DNA of 19,173 bases from Alysiella sp. (GTDB taxonomy: Bacteria > Pseudomonadota > Gammaproteobacteria > Burkholderiales > Neisseriaceae), in contig NZ_JAUNEC010000033.1 in the NCBI RefSeq assembly GCF_030525755.1, forward strand, positions 1 through 19,173, written 5' to 3'. The notes beneath the pieces are model-generated. The model was not told the DNA's origin, searched no databases, and saw only the letters and a program-made list of their open reading frames with translations. Positions 6,367-14,453 of this stretch are shown one piece after another. The position numbers and the translations under genes are program-made. Positions within the stretch are counted from its first letter, which is position 1. Every line of letters starts with the position of its first letter.

Positions 6367-7320
6367 ATGAAAATATTGTTCATTGCCGACCCACTGTACA
6401 CATTCAAAACATACAAAGACACCACCTATGCCATGATGCGCGAGGCATCAGAACGTGGCATCATGCTTTATCACACATTAAGCAGCCAATTGTTTGTGCA
6501 TAATAATGTGGTTTCTGCACGCGTTTCCCCATTCAAATTCATCGGCACCAAAAACGATGACGACAAACATTGGTTTCACGCAGGACAAGCCGTACCAGCC
6601 GCGCTCAACCGTTTTGATGCGGTGATTATGCGCACCGACCCACCTTTTGATATGCAATATTTGTACGCCACACATTTGCTCACACTGGCGCAAAATCAAG
6701 GTGCAAAGGTATTCAATAGCGGTCAGTCGATGCGCGATTTCAACGAAAAGTTGGCAATTTTGCAATTTTCCGAATGGACTGCCCCCACTTTGGTCAGCAC
6801 ACGCGCTGCCGACATCAAAGATTTTTTGGGCAAGCACCAAGACATCATCATCAAACCTTTGGACGGCATGGGCGGCATGGGCATTTTCAGGCTGCGCGAA
6901 AAAGACCCCAATATCAACAGCATATTGGAAACCCTGATGCAACGCAACACGCGCACCATTATGGCGCAACGTTACCTGCCTGAAATTGTGTTGGGCGACA
7001 AACGCATTTTGGTCATCAATGGCGAAGTCGTGCCATATGCTTTAGCACGCATTCCGCAAGAAGGCGAAACACGCGGCAATTTGGCGGCTGGCGGACAAGG
7101 TGAGGTACAAGAATTGAGCGGACGCGACCGCCAAATTGCCGAAAGCCTTGCCCCCAAACTGAAAGAACGCGGTATTTTATTGGCAGGCTTGGACGTGATT
7201 GGCGATTATTTGACCGAAGTGAACGTAACCAGCCCAACGGGTTTCCAAGAAATCATGAAACAGAAATTTTATGATGTTGCCGCCATGTTTATGGATGCAG
7301 TAGAACACGAGGCTACCTGA
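6367..7320 (+). CDS. gshB: Glutathione synthetase
   Basis: ATP-grasp ligase for the second step of glutathione synthesis: gamma-glutamylcysteine plus glycine plus ATP gives glutathione. Cytoplasmic. The 317 residues match E. coli GshB (316). Visible family blocks are MKILFIADPL, MRTDPPFDMQYLYATHLL, VFNSGQSMRDFNEKL, the ATP-binding IIKPLDGMGGMGIFRL, MAQRYLPEI with GDKRILVINGEVV, the flexible-loop region RGNLAAGGQGE, and GLDVIGDYLTEVNVTSPTG. The start ATG at 6367 has AAGGA at 6356-6360. An overlapping TTG at 6364 is less likely. gshA is not in the window. The last codons overlap a DUS variant, AGGCTACCTGAA at 7310-7321, so the C-terminal EAT and stop codon are written in uptake sequence. Confidence 0.97.
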   Translation: MKILFIADPLYTFKTYKDTTYAMMREASERGIMLYHTLSSQLFVHNNVVSARVSPFKFIGTKNDDDKHWFHAGQAVPAALNRFDAVIMRTDPPFDMQYLYATHLLTLAQNQGAKVFNSGQSMRDFNEKLAILQFSEWTAPTLVSTRAADIKDFLGKHQDIIIKPLDGMGGMGIFRLREKDPNINSILETLMQRNTRTIMAQRYLPEIVLGDKRILVINGEVVPYALARIPQEGETRGNLAAGGQGEVQELSGRDRQIAESLAPKLKERGILLAGLDVIGDYLTEVNVTSPTGFQEIMKQKFYDVAAMFMDAVEHEAT

Positions 7321-7321
7321 A
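7310..7321 (+). repeat. Variant DUS AGGCTACCTGAA over the gshB stop codon
   Basis: One-base variant (the form described for Eikenella) spanning the final gshB codons and its TGA. Confidence 0.6.
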
Positions 7322-7376
7322 ACAAAGTTCTGTGAAGCTAAAACCCATTTTAAACCCAGTTTCCCCCAATAAACCC

Positions 7377-9062
7377 ATGACACCACACCCAGCAGCCCAA
7401 GCCACTTACCGATTACTGTGTCAAACTGTCCCCGAATGGGCTGATACATTGCAACCCTTTGTGGAACGCCTATTTCAAGCCTATGATGATGGGCACAGTT
7501 TCATTTGGCTTAATCAAAGCGAAGCCGAAAACTTGGCACAGGCACACACCGTTGTGGGTATAAATGGCAGCACCCCTCTAACTTTATTGGGCAGACAACT
7601 GTTTTTCAGTCGTTTCTGTGTTTTAGAACAAGAATTAGCAGCACACATTCGCCGTTTATCTAATTCAATTTGTACCGAACCCAGAACGCAAACAACAGCT
7701 AAATTGCGTGAATGGTTTGCCGATTCAGGCAGCTACGACCAACAAAACGCCGCCGCTTTGGCTTTGATTCAACCCTTTGTCTTAATCAGCGGTGGACCTG
7801 GTACAGGCAAAACCACTACTGTTGCCAAATTACTGGCATTATTGTGTTTAAACAACGATAGGCTGCCTGAAATCCTGTTGGCAGCTCCCACAGGCAAAGC
7901 CGCAGCACGCATGAGTGAAGCCCTACATGCTGCCACCCAAAAAATTCAAGGGCTGCCTGAAAACGTGCATCATCATTTATTGGGCTTAACAGGACAAACC
8001 GTCCATCGTCTGCTCAATCTGCGTCCGCCACAAATGCAAGCACAATTTGATGAACACCACCCCTTAACCGCCGATGTTTTACTGCTAGATGAAGCCTCCA
8101 TGTTGGACACTTATCTGCTCAAACAGCTACTGGCAGCTTTACCCAATGGTTGTCGCGTGGTTTTATTGGGCGATGCGGAACAACTGCCATCGGTTGGTGC
8201 GGGTGCAATTTTAGACGCACTCACACAAACCCCTGTTTTATCGCCCGATAAACAGGCACTCATTCATGCCATGCTGCCTGAAAAATCGCTGCACAATCTG
8301 TTTGAGAACCATGCAAAATTAACCATCAGCCATCGTTTTCACAGTCAAAGTGGCATCGGTAATTTGGCGCGTGCCATACAAGCAGGTGATGCCCAAAGTG
8401 CATGGGAAACCTTCGCGCAATATCCACAAGCATTAAGCCAATACAACAAGCAGCACAGCCAACTTGTATCACAATTGTATCAAACCCAAAGCACGTATTG
8501 GCAAGCCATAGACCAACAGGACATTCAGGCAGCATTTGAACACATGAGCGACATGATTGTGCTGACCGCTGTGCGTGCCGATGCTGAAAACCTCAATCAA
8601 CAATATTGTCGTCTTCTACAACAACATGGACGCATTGCACCACATCAAAAATTATTTCCAGGACAAGTCATCATGATTACCCGCAACGACCACGCACAAC
8701 GGCGTTATAACGGCGACATGGGCATTATCATGGCACAACCCGATGGGCGTTTTGTGGCACATTTTGCCGATGGTCAAATCTTGCCTGCTTCCAAGCTACC
8801 TGAACACGAAACCGCCTTTGCCATAACCGTACACAAAAGTCAGGGCTCGGAATACCGCGAAGTGTGGTTTGTTGCTCCCGAACGCACAAACCAAGACGCA
8901 ACATTGGCATTCAGTCGCACACTGTTGTACACTGCCGTTACGCGAGCCAAACAACGTTTTGTCTATTGGGGCAAAGCAGAAGATTTTCAGGCAGCTTGTA
9001 CACATATCGAAACACGTCGCAGCGCATTGGCACAATTTTTGGCTACTTCAAACCCTTTTTAA
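7377..9062 (+). CDS. recD: Exodeoxyribonuclease V (RecBCD) alpha subunit, RecD helicase
   Basis: Fast 5'-3' SF1 helicase subunit of RecBCD, which processes double-strand breaks; relevant also to recombination of DNA taken up through DUS. The 561-residue protein has an N-terminal RecB-contacting domain, then Walker A GGPGTGKTTT at 139-148, AAPTGKAAARM, Walker B LLLDEASMLD around D238-E239, LLGDAEQLPSVGAG, and C-terminal SF1 motifs VHKSQGSEY (about 485-493) and LYTAVTRAKQRFVYWG. It is slightly shorter than E. coli RecD (608). The ATG at 7377 is preferred; a GTG at 7332 would add 15 residues. Neither has a clear Shine-Dalgarno sequence. recB and recC are not in the window. Two DUS or near-DUS copies lie inside the gene (7860, 7950). 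The next gene starts 12 bases after the stop. Confidence 0.95.
   Translation: MTPHPAAQATYRLLCQTVPEWADTLQPFVERLFQAYDDGHSFIWLNQSEAENLAQAHTVVGINGSTPLTLLGRQLFFSRFCVLEQELAAHIRRLSNSICTEPRTQTTAKLREWFADSGSYDQQNAAALALIQPFVLISGGPGTGKTTTVAKLLALLCLNNDRLPEILLAAPTGKAAARMSEALHAATQKIQGLPENVHHHLLGLTGQTVHRLLNLRPPQMQAQFDEHHPLTADVLLLDEASMLDTYLLKQLLAALPNGCRVVLLGDAEQLPSVGAGAILDALTQTPVLSPDKQALIHAMLPEKSLHNLFENHAKLTISHRFHSQSGIGNLARAIQAGDAQSAWETFAQYPQALSQYNKQHSQLVSQLYQTQSTYWQAIDQQDIQAAFEHMSDMIVLTAVRADAENLNQQYCRLLQQHGRIAPHQKLFPGQVIMITRNDHAQRRYNGDMGIIMAQPDGRFVAHFADGQILPASKLPEHETAFAITVHKSQGSEYREVWFVAPERTNQDATLAFSRTLLYTAVTRAKQRFVYWGKAEDFQAACTHIETRRSALAQFLATSNPF
7860..7871 (+). repeat. DUS inside recD
   Basis: Exact AGGCTGCCTGAA in the coding sequence, read as Arg-Leu-Pro-Glu. 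A near copy, GGGCTGCCTGAA, follows at 7950-7961. Confidence 0.85.
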
Positions 9063-9074
9063 ATACCACACACC

Positions 9075-10022
9075 ATGTTCACCTTAATCTTGCCGCATTT
9101 TTTGCGTGATGCCGATGAAACTTTGCCTGCATTACACACACCTGCTTTCAACCAGCTGCTGCGTTTTGGGCATGTACACACCAACCCTCATCACAAGGTT
9201 TCCCAACTGTATCAACAATACCTCAATATTCCAATATTGCCTGAAAATCAGGCTTTTGCCATTCCCATTTGGCAGCAAATGGGAATGAACAACACGCAAA
9301 TGTTGGACAGTCGCAGTTTTACCTTACCTGCCGAAGAAGCTGAAATCCTATGCCAAGATTTAAACGACTTTTATGGTACGGACGCCCAATTCCATTTACA
9401 CACCCCCGAAATCTGGCAAATCACGCTGCCTGAAATGGACACTTGGCACATTGACCCCGTATTTGATGTGTGCGGTCAAACCGATGGCCTGCTGCGCAGC
9501 GAACAATACAGCACAAAACAATGGTTAAAACTGAACACAGAAATCCAAATGTTTTTACACCAACACCCTATTAATCAATCACGTAGCACACGCGGCGAAG
9601 TGCCTGTGAATGGTTTATGGTTATGGCAGCACACATTATCCCGTACCCAAGCGTTTCAGACAGCCTTAATTGGTAGCAACAGCGCGTGGGCGCAGATTGG
9701 TCGCCTGAAACACAGCGATGTCCCCTATGATTTTGTCGCTTGGCAAAGCCTGTGCAAAGAAGAACAAGTGGACATCAATCAAACCACCCTATTGAGCGAA
9801 GATTTTGTTGCCAGCGCACACACTGGCGATGTCTGGTCATATGCACAACAATTACACAATTGGGAAAACCATTTTTTCGCCCCTATCGCCGATGCCCTGT
9901 TTTCAGGCAGCCTGAAAGGTTTGAATGTGATTTGTGAACATGGAAAATTGACCATTCCACCCAAAGCCCAACGCGCCTTTTGGAAACGAAAAAAAACCTT
10001 TAATGGTAAATCACTTAATTGA
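9075..10022 (+). CDS. RpfE-like / phosphoglycerate-mutase-like conserved protein
   Basis: A 315-residue soluble protein without signal peptide. It begins MFTLILPHFLRD and contains VNGLWLWQHT near residues 176-185. That resembles the VNxLWxWG motif of a beta-/gamma-proteobacterial family often labelled 'RpfE-type regulatory protein' or 'cofactor-independent phosphoglycerate mutase-like'. This assignment is from memory. The metal-binding residues of true independent phosphoglycerate mutases are not obvious, and biochemical function is unknown. It starts 12 bases after recD and ends 11 bases before truA, on the same strand, so it is probably translated from a recD-truA transcript. No Shine-Dalgarno sequence precedes the ATG. 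A palindromic DUS at 9902-9916 is in the reading frame (Ser-Gly-Ser-Leu-Lys). Confidence 0.7.
   Translation: MFTLILPHFLRDADETLPALHTPAFNQLLRFGHVHTNPHHKVSQLYQQYLNIPILPENQAFAIPIWQQMGMNNTQMLDSRSFTLPAEEAEILCQDLNDFYGTDAQFHLHTPEIWQITLPEMDTWHIDPVFDVCGQTDGLLRSEQYSTKQWLKLNTEIQMFLHQHPINQSRSTRGEVPVNGLWLWQHTLSRTQAFQTALIGSNSAWAQIGRLKHSDVPYDFVAWQSLCKEEQVDINQTTLLSEDFVASAHTGDVWSYAQQLHNWENHFFAPIADALFSGSLKGLNVICEHGKLTIPPKAQRAFWKRKKTFNGKSLN
9902..9916. repeat. Palindromic DUS within the RpfE-like gene
   Basis: TTCAGGCAGCCTGAA inside coding sequence. It contains AGGCAGCCTGAA on the plus strand and AGGCTGCCTGAA on the minus strand. Confidence 0.8.
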
Positions 10023-10033
10023 AAATCAAATTG

Positions 10034-10816
10034 ATGAAACGTTACGCCCTTTTTCTATCTTATGATGGCAGTCGCTTTTTCGGCTGGCAAAAACAAGCCG
10101 ATGGCATCGCCACCATTCAGGCAGCTTTGGAACACGCATTAAGTACCATTGCGGGCGAAACCATTGCCACAACCGCAGCAGGACGCACCGATACAGGCGT
10201 ACACGCTACCAGCCAAGTGGTGCATTTTGACACCCGCGCACAACGCCCTTTAAGCGCGTGGATACGCGGTGTCAATGTCCATTTACCCGCTGGCATTGCC
10301 GTATGGCATGCACAAGAAGTGGGCGACACATTTCATGCACGTTTTGATGCTTGCGCTCGGCGTTATCGTTATCTGTTACATACTTCACCTGTGCGTCAGC
10401 CTTTATTGGACAAACGTGTAGGCTGGACACATTACACTTTAGATTTATCTGCCATGCAAGCCGCAGCAGCTTTATTGGTGGGCGAACACGATTTTTCCAG
10501 TTTTCGTGCGGCAGAATGCCAAGCAAAATCGCCGATTAAAACGCTGTATAGTGTGAATTTATTTAAAGAAAATGGTTTGATTAAATTGGATTTACACGGC
10601 AATGCCTTTTTGCATCACATGGTACGCAACATCATGGGGGCTTTAGTTTATGTGGGAAGCGGACGATTGGGTGTGGCAGATTTTGCCGACTTATTGGCAG
10701 CCCAAAGCCGTTTGCTTGCACCGCCCACTTTTATGCCCGATGGTTTGTATTTAACTGGCGTGGATTATCCCGAAAAATGGAGCATTGCACCCAATACAAC
10801 TCCTTTATGGTTGTAA
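10034..10816 (+). CDS. truA: tRNA pseudouridine(38-40) synthase
   Basis: Isomerises uridines 38, 39 and 40 in the anticodon arm of many tRNAs. The 260-residue protein starts MKRYALFLSYDGSRFFGWQ. The catalytic aspartate motif GRTDTGVHA has D53 as the nucleophile. It continues with RRYRYLL, EHDFSSFRA and FLHHMVRNIMGALVYVG, the standard TruA blocks; E. coli TruA is about 270 residues. The ATG at 10034 gives the family N-terminus. A TTG at 10019 that overlaps the stop of the previous gene would add MKIKL and is less likely. There is no evident Shine-Dalgarno sequence, so translation may be coupled to the upstream gene 11 bases away. An imperfect DUS pair near 10827-10870 could form the transcript end. 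Confidence 0.96.
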   Translation: MKRYALFLSYDGSRFFGWQKQADGIATIQAALEHALSTIAGETIATTAAGRTDTGVHATSQVVHFDTRAQRPLSAWIRGVNVHLPAGIAVWHAQEVGDTFHARFDACARRYRYLLHTSPVRQPLLDKRVGWTHYTLDLSAMQAAAALLVGEHDFSSFRAAECQAKSPIKTLYSVNLFKENGLIKLDLHGNAFLHHMVRNIMGALVYVGSGRLGVADFADLLAAQSRLLAPPTFMPDGLYLTGVDYPEKWSIAPNTTPLWL

Positions 10817-10900
10817 AACCACCCGTTTTCAGGTAACCTTTACTTCACAATATTCAGACTGCCTGAAAACCAATCTTTCACTCAAACACAGGATAACATC

Positions 10901-11272
10901 ATGAGAAAAAACCTTTTGATACTGAGCATTGCAAGCATTTTGTTCCACAACAATGTATTGGCTCACAATGCAACCACGCCCGCCAAAACTACTGCGCAGG
11001 CCTCTATACCCAAAGCAAAAGGCTTATGGATTGATGTGCGTTCGCCCGAAGAATTTGCACAAGGACATTTAACCAACGCCATCAATGTACCACTTGACCA
11101 AATCACACAACGCATTAGCCAAATCAGCCCCAATAAACACGCACCGATTAACTTATATTGCCGCAGTGGTCGCCGTGCCGAAGTGGCTTTGCAAGAGCTA
11201 AAAAAACTGGGTTATCAGAACGTTACCAATCACGGTGGCTATGATGATTTATTGAAAAAAGGTTTTAAATAA
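10901..11272 (+). CDS. Exported single-domain rhodanese (PspE-like sulfurtransferase)
   Basis: A 123-residue protein with an N-terminal signal peptide (MRKNLLILSIASILF..., probable cleavage after VLA at about residue 21), then one rhodanese domain. LWIDVRSPEEFAQGHLTNAINVP is the typical substrate-side block. The active-site loop is CRSGRRA starting at Cys87, and NHGGYDDLLKKG is the usual end. The expected role is periplasmic transfer of sulfur from thiosulfate or persulfides to cyanide or thiols, as for E. coli PspE; the physiological acceptor is unknown. The start is supported by AGGATA about nine bases before the ATG. It is not clearly linked to truA (gap 84 bases with decayed DUS copies) and is convergent with the ATPase gene. 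Confidence 0.88.
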   Translation: MRKNLLILSIASILFHNNVLAHNATTPAKTTAQASIPKAKGLWIDVRSPEEFAQGHLTNAINVPLDQITQRISQISPNKHAPINLYCRSGRRAEVALQELKKLGYQNVTNHGGYDDLLKKGFK

Positions 11273-11331
11273 TGCAAACTTGGGATAAAGAATAATTTAA
11301 CCATGTATTTATAATAAATATTTTTCGTATA

Positions 11332-11407
11332 GTAGGCACTTACACCCACTGTTTAACTGGCAATCTAATTTTTAGCTTGCTTCAAAATGATGAAGGTAAG
11401 CACCTAC
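11332..11407. promoter_or_regulatory. Two matching dyads 64 bp apart in the convergent gap
   Basis: GTAGGCACTTAC (11332-11343) and GTAAGCACCTAC (11396-11407) both fit GTARGCACYTAC, an almost palindromic 12-mer, and are also roughly inverted copies of each other. The flanks (CGTATA on the left, TATATCG on the right) extend the inverted symmetry. This could be a pair of operators or one long imperfect stem. No gene starts beside it. Confidence 0.35.
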
Positions 11408-11484
11408 TCTATATCGAATCATTTATTTTCATGGCATGTTCAATATTCTTATCTCAACTTCTCGTTAAAATAAAGCCATATATG

Positions 11485-11519
11485 GGCTGCCTGAAAGTGT
11501 CTTGAACTTTCAGGCAGCC
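11485..11519. terminator. DUS-pair hairpin between convergent genes
   Basis: GGCTGCCTGAAAGT (11485-11498) pairs with ACTTTCAGGCAGCC (11506-11519) around a seven-base loop. Its place between the rhodanese and the ATPase gene suggests a bidirectional transcript end. No strong T run is present on either side. Confidence 0.65.
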
Positions 11520-11556
11520 TGATTATTGGAAAATGTTTGACCATTTCTTGCTGCAA

Positions 11557-12435
11557 TCACAAATCCCAAACCCTTTGCGTTTCATCTCGTCCTGCCCAAT
11601 CACAAGCAAATTGATAAGCAGAGCGACCCGAACGGTTGCCACGCATTTGCGCCCAATTTAAAGCGGCATGGCGTGCGGTTTCATCATAAGCTACGCCAAA
11701 ATCCGCCAGCCAATTTTGTACCGCTGCCAAATATTCTTCTTGGTCAAAAGGATAAAAACTCAACCACAAACCAAAACGGTCAGACAAAGAAACCTTTTCT
11801 TCAATCGCTTCTTTTTGGTGAATTTCACCACGTTCGCCCGTATAACCTGTATTTTCATTCATGTATTCGGGCATCAAATGACGGCGATTAGAAGTGGCGT
11901 AAACCAATACATTGTCTGCACGGCGTGCCAAGCTACCGTCCAATGCGGTCTTTAAGGCTTTGTAACCGTCTTCACCATGTTCAAATGACAAATCATCACA
12001 AAAAACAATGAATTTTTCGGGACGATTACCCAAAATATCCAATAAAGCGGGCAAGGTTTGTAAATCGTGTTTGTCCACTTCAATCAAACGCAAACCTTGT
12101 GTTGCATATTCATGCAACAAGGCTTTGATTAAAGAAGATTTTCCTGTTCCTCGCGCACCCGACAACAAAACATTATTGGCAGGGCGATGATTAAGAAATT
12201 GTTCGGTGTTGCGAACCAATTTGGTCATTTGCGTGTTCACCGCAGCCAAACGGCTCAAAGGGAAGGTATGTGGCGTAGACAGGGCTTTCAATACGCCACT
12301 TTGCCCCGTTTTTGTCCAACGAAACGCAATGGCTTGCCAATCGGGGTCATTTTGTTCGGGTGGCAACCATGCGTCCAAACGCTTTAAAACCGAAAGGGCT
12401 TGGCGACAGAATGTTTTGATGATTTTGTGGCTCAT
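11557..12435 (-). CDS. DUF815-type AAA+ ATPase
   Basis: A predicted soluble ATPase of unknown function, 292 residues. Walker A is GARGTGKS (83-90) within NVLLSGARGTGKSSLIKALL. Walker B is FIVFCDDLSF (about 132-141). Further family blocks are YKALKTALDGSL, NVLVYATSNRRHLMPEYM, EEKVSLSDRFGLWLSFYPFDQEEYL and a C-terminal RSGRSAYQFACDW. These are the recalled DUF815 signatures (COG2607-like predicted ATPases). The start is uncertain. ATG at 12433-12435 is chosen because the alternative at 12462 lies directly against a 16-bp hairpin that would leave no room for a ribosome binding site. Neither has a good Shine-Dalgarno sequence. It lies downstream of the lipoprotein gene on the same strand but is separated by that hairpin. 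Confidence 0.85.
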   Translation of the reverse strand: MSHKIIKTFCRQALSVLKRLDAWLPPEQNDPDWQAIAFRWTKTGQSGVLKALSTPHTFPLSRLAAVNTQMTKLVRNTEQFLNHRPANNVLLSGARGTGKSSLIKALLHEYATQGLRLIEVDKHDLQTLPALLDILGNRPEKFIVFCDDLSFEHGEDGYKALKTALDGSLARRADNVLVYATSNRRHLMPEYMNENTGYTGERGEIHQKEAIEEKVSLSDRFGLWLSFYPFDQEEYLAAVQNWLADFGVAYDETARHAALNWAQMRGNRSGRSAYQFACDWAGRDETQRVWDL

Positions 12436-12462
12436 ATTCGTGTTACTTTCATGATGATACAC

Positions 12463-12506
12463 ATTGTTCAGGCAGCCTTAATCACAAGATAGGCTACCTG
12501 AACAAT
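12463..12506 (-). terminator. DUS-pair hairpin between lipoprotein and ATPase genes
   Basis: ATTGTTCAGGCAGCCT (12463-12478) pairs with AGGCTACCTGAACAAT (12491-12506), 15 of 16 positions, around a 12-base loop. One arm is a standard DUS and the other the AGGCTACCTGAA variant. It probably ends the lipoprotein transcript. Confidence 0.65.
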
Positions 12507-12585
12507 ATTTGTTTTAAATTTCAGAATCTGTCTTTACAGGATTTTGTAATAAAAATCCATCTATCAAGATTGTGAATACCGATTT

Positions 12586-13209
12586 TCAATATAAACTGTG
12601 AATTTCCCGCCAACCTGCATTGGTTTGCACCAAAGTGATGTTACGGGTTTCTGCTTGTGTTAAACCTTGATAATATGGACTGTTTGCCAATAATTTACGC
12701 GCCCAACGCTCAGGCTGAATGGTCGCTTCATAAGAAACCATGCTCATGGTTACACCATTTGAAGGCGTAGGTTGCGTGTAATAATGAATTTTCTCTACTT
12801 CCAACCTACCAATACACAAGCTCAAACCATGTGAACGGTGTTGAAATACGCTGCGTCCCTTATCTGTTAAACGGTAAACCAAATGACGTACGGGTGAATT
12901 GGCATCATCTGATTTTTGTACGCCTACTTCTTCATAAATACCTGCTTGAACCAAAATGTCCATTTGCTCAATGGCACGCTGATTGGCGCGTTTGCCATTT
13001 TCCAAACGTTTCAGTACACGGATTTCAGGTTGCCCCAATGTGCTGATTTCATCGCCTTGGCGGTCTGCAATTTCCAGAGCAACAGGCACACATACTTTAC
13101 CGTGTGGCGAATGGTCTAATGCTTTTTGTAAATCGGATTTACTGATGTCGTTGCTGTTGCCACAAGCTGCCAATAACACAAGCGAACTCAATACCAGCCA
13201 TTTTCTCAT
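12586..13209 (-). CDS. Predicted outer-membrane lipoprotein, function unknown
   Basis: A 207-residue protein beginning MRKWLVLSSLVLLAACGNS. This is a lipoprotein signal peptide with lipobox LAAC, so Cys16 would be lipidated. The +2 residue is glycine, not aspartate, which favours the outer membrane. The mature part is soluble with no family I recognise. It has a possible winged-helix-like stretch (LENGKRANQRAIEQMDILVQAG... VYRLTDKGRSVF, about residues 69-126) that reads like a small DNA-binding or protein-binding fold, an oddity for a lipoprotein. The start at 13209 is supported by AAGGA seven bases upstream. Longer in-frame starts up to 13248 would bury the signal. It is divergent from yffB across about 140 bases. 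Confidence 0.8.
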   Translation of the reverse strand: MRKWLVLSSLVLLAACGNSNDISKSDLQKALDHSPHGKVCVPVALEIADRQGDEISTLGQPEIRVLKRLENGKRANQRAIEQMDILVQAGIYEEVGVQKSDDANSPVRHLVYRLTDKGRSVFQHRSHGLSLCIGRLEVEKIHYYTQPTPSNGVTMSMVSYEATIQPERWARKLLANSPYYQGLTQAETRNITLVQTNAGWREIHSLY

Positions 13210-13347
13210 TTTTCTGTCCTTCATCATCTCATGCTGCCTGAAAATCATTTAAAACCGCAAGCATAGTCCCAAACTGCATATCCGACAAGACAAAAATGAC
13301 AGCTTTTCGTACAATACGCCCTGTTTTTAAACCATCAGGACAACATC

Positions 13348-13701
13348 ATGACCGAACTATATGGCATTCCCAACTGTGCCACCGTGAAAAAAGCACGTGC
13401 TTGGTTAGAAGAACAGGGCATTGCCTACACCTTTCACGATTTTAAAAAAACACCACCAAGCGAAACATGGCTTTTAGACTGCCTGAAAACGGTGTCGCAG
13501 GAAACTTTATTAAACAAACGTGGTACAACTTGGCGCAAACTCACGCCTGAACAACAAGCTCAAGCAGAAACACAAATAGGCGCAATCGCTTTAATGCAAA
13601 CCAACCCCAGCGTGATTAAACGCCCTGTTTTGCAAGTAAACGGGCAAACGGTTGTCGGTTTTAACCTCGAACAATACGCCGAGATTTTTCAGGCAGCCTA
13701 A
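13348..13701 (+). CDS. yffB: YffB/Spx-type ArsC-family thioredoxin-fold protein
   Basis: A 117-residue thioredoxin-fold protein close to E. coli YffB (118 residues) in length and sequence: LYGIPNCATVKKARAWLEEQGI with a single N-terminal Cys10, then LLNKRGTTWRKL and VIKRPVLQVNG. The family resembles arsenate reductase, but real arsenic reduction is unproven; YffB has been proposed to be a glutathione-dependent thiol reductase. The ATG has AGGACA about nine bases upstream. The last codons (FQAA) are encoded by a DUS. It is the first gene of a compact cluster, with lpxH starting two bases after its stop. Confidence 0.88.
   Translation: MTELYGIPNCATVKKARAWLEEQGIAYTFHDFKKTPPSETWLLDCLKTVSQETLLNKRGTTWRKLTPEQQAQAETQIGAIALMQTNPSVIKRPVLQVNGQTVVGFNLEQYAEIFQAA
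13688..13699 (-). repeat. DUS at the 3' end of yffB
   Basis: TTCAGGCAGCCT (reverse complement of AGGCTGCCTGAA) encodes the C-terminal Phe-Gln-Ala-Ala and touches the stop codon, immediately before lpxH. Confidence 0.85.
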
Positions 13702-13703
13702 AA

Positions 13704-14453
13704 ATGCACCCCACTCTATTCATCGCCGACCTGCATCTTTCAGACGACACACCTGAACTCAATCTCCTGTTTGCCAATTTTTTACATAAGCATCAGGACA
13801 AAGCTGCTGCGCTCTATATTTTGGGCGACTTATTTGAAGCATGGACAGGCGATGACGACCCCAGCCAAACCGCCGCACAAGTTGCCACACAAATCCGTGT
13901 ATTCAGTCAAAGTGCGCCAGTGTATTTCATTGCAGGCAACCGCGATTTCATGTTAGGCAACGATTACGCTCAAAAAGCCAATATGATTTTGCTGCCTGAA
14001 AACCACCTGATTGACATTGCAGGCAAAACCATTTTACTGACACACGGCGATGAAATGTGTACCGATGATGTGGCGTATTTGCGTTACCGCCACATCATAC
14101 GCCAAGTTTGGGTCAAAAAACTGTTACGCACTCTGCCCTTTTGCCAACGCCAACGCATTGCCGCCAAAATTCGTGCTCAAAGCCGTATACGCAAACAAAG
14201 TGGCACAGATTACACCCTAACAGACGTAACCGAACAAGGCGTTCAGGCAGCCTTAACACATTTTCCGCATGTCCAAATCATTGTGCATGGTCATACCCAT
14301 AGACCCAATACCCACACACATTGTTTCAGGCAGCATTGCATTACGCGTTATGTGCTGCCCGATTGGCATGATAATCAAGGCGGTTATTTGGCAATAGACG
14401 ACAATGGCGCACATTTTTTTAGGCTGCCTGAAAACACAGAAAGTTCAATATGA
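13704..14453 (+). CDS. lpxH: UDP-2,3-diacylglucosamine diphosphatase
   Basis: Fourth step of lipid A synthesis: cleaves UDP-2,3-diacylglucosamine to lipid X (2,3-diacylglucosamine 1-phosphate) and UMP at the inner face of the cytoplasmic membrane. All calcineurin-type metal ligands are visible: D9 and H11 (ADLHLS), D42 (ILGDLFEAW), N79 in GNRD (78-81), H114 (THGDE) and H195/H197/H199 (HGHTH). The 249 residues are a little longer than E. coli LpxH (240). It begins two bases after yffB, with no room for its own promoter, and ends in a four-base ATGA overlap with the next gene. Two exact DUS copies (14242, 14421) and several near copies lie inside it. Confidence 0.96.
   Translation: MHPTLFIADLHLSDDTPELNLLFANFLHKHQDKAAALYILGDLFEAWTGDDDPSQTAAQVATQIRVFSQSAPVYFIAGNRDFMLGNDYAQKANMILLPENHLIDIAGKTILLTHGDEMCTDDVAYLRYRHIIRQVWVKKLLRTLPFCQRQRIAAKIRAQSRIRKQSGTDYTLTDVTEQGVQAALTHFPHVQIIVHGHTHRPNTHTHCFRQHCITRYVLPDWHDNQGGYLAIDDNGAHFFRLPENTESSI
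14242..14253 (-). repeat. DUS inside lpxH
   Basis: TTCAGGCAGCCT, reading as Val-Gln-Ala-Ala-Leu in the lpxH frame. Confidence 0.8.
14421..14432 (+). repeat. DUS near the 3' end of lpxH
   Basis: Exact AGGCTGCCTGAA, read as Arg-Leu-Pro-Glu, 18 bases before the start of the next gene. Confidence 0.85.

Noticed and set aside
7332..7376. GTG start for RecD
   Set aside because: It adds a proline-rich, family-unlike leader and has no ribosome binding site; the ATG at 7377 is preferred, with some doubt.
12436..12462. Longer start of the DUF815 ATPase at 12462
   Set aside because: The ATG sits directly against a 16-bp hairpin, leaving no space for ribosome binding.
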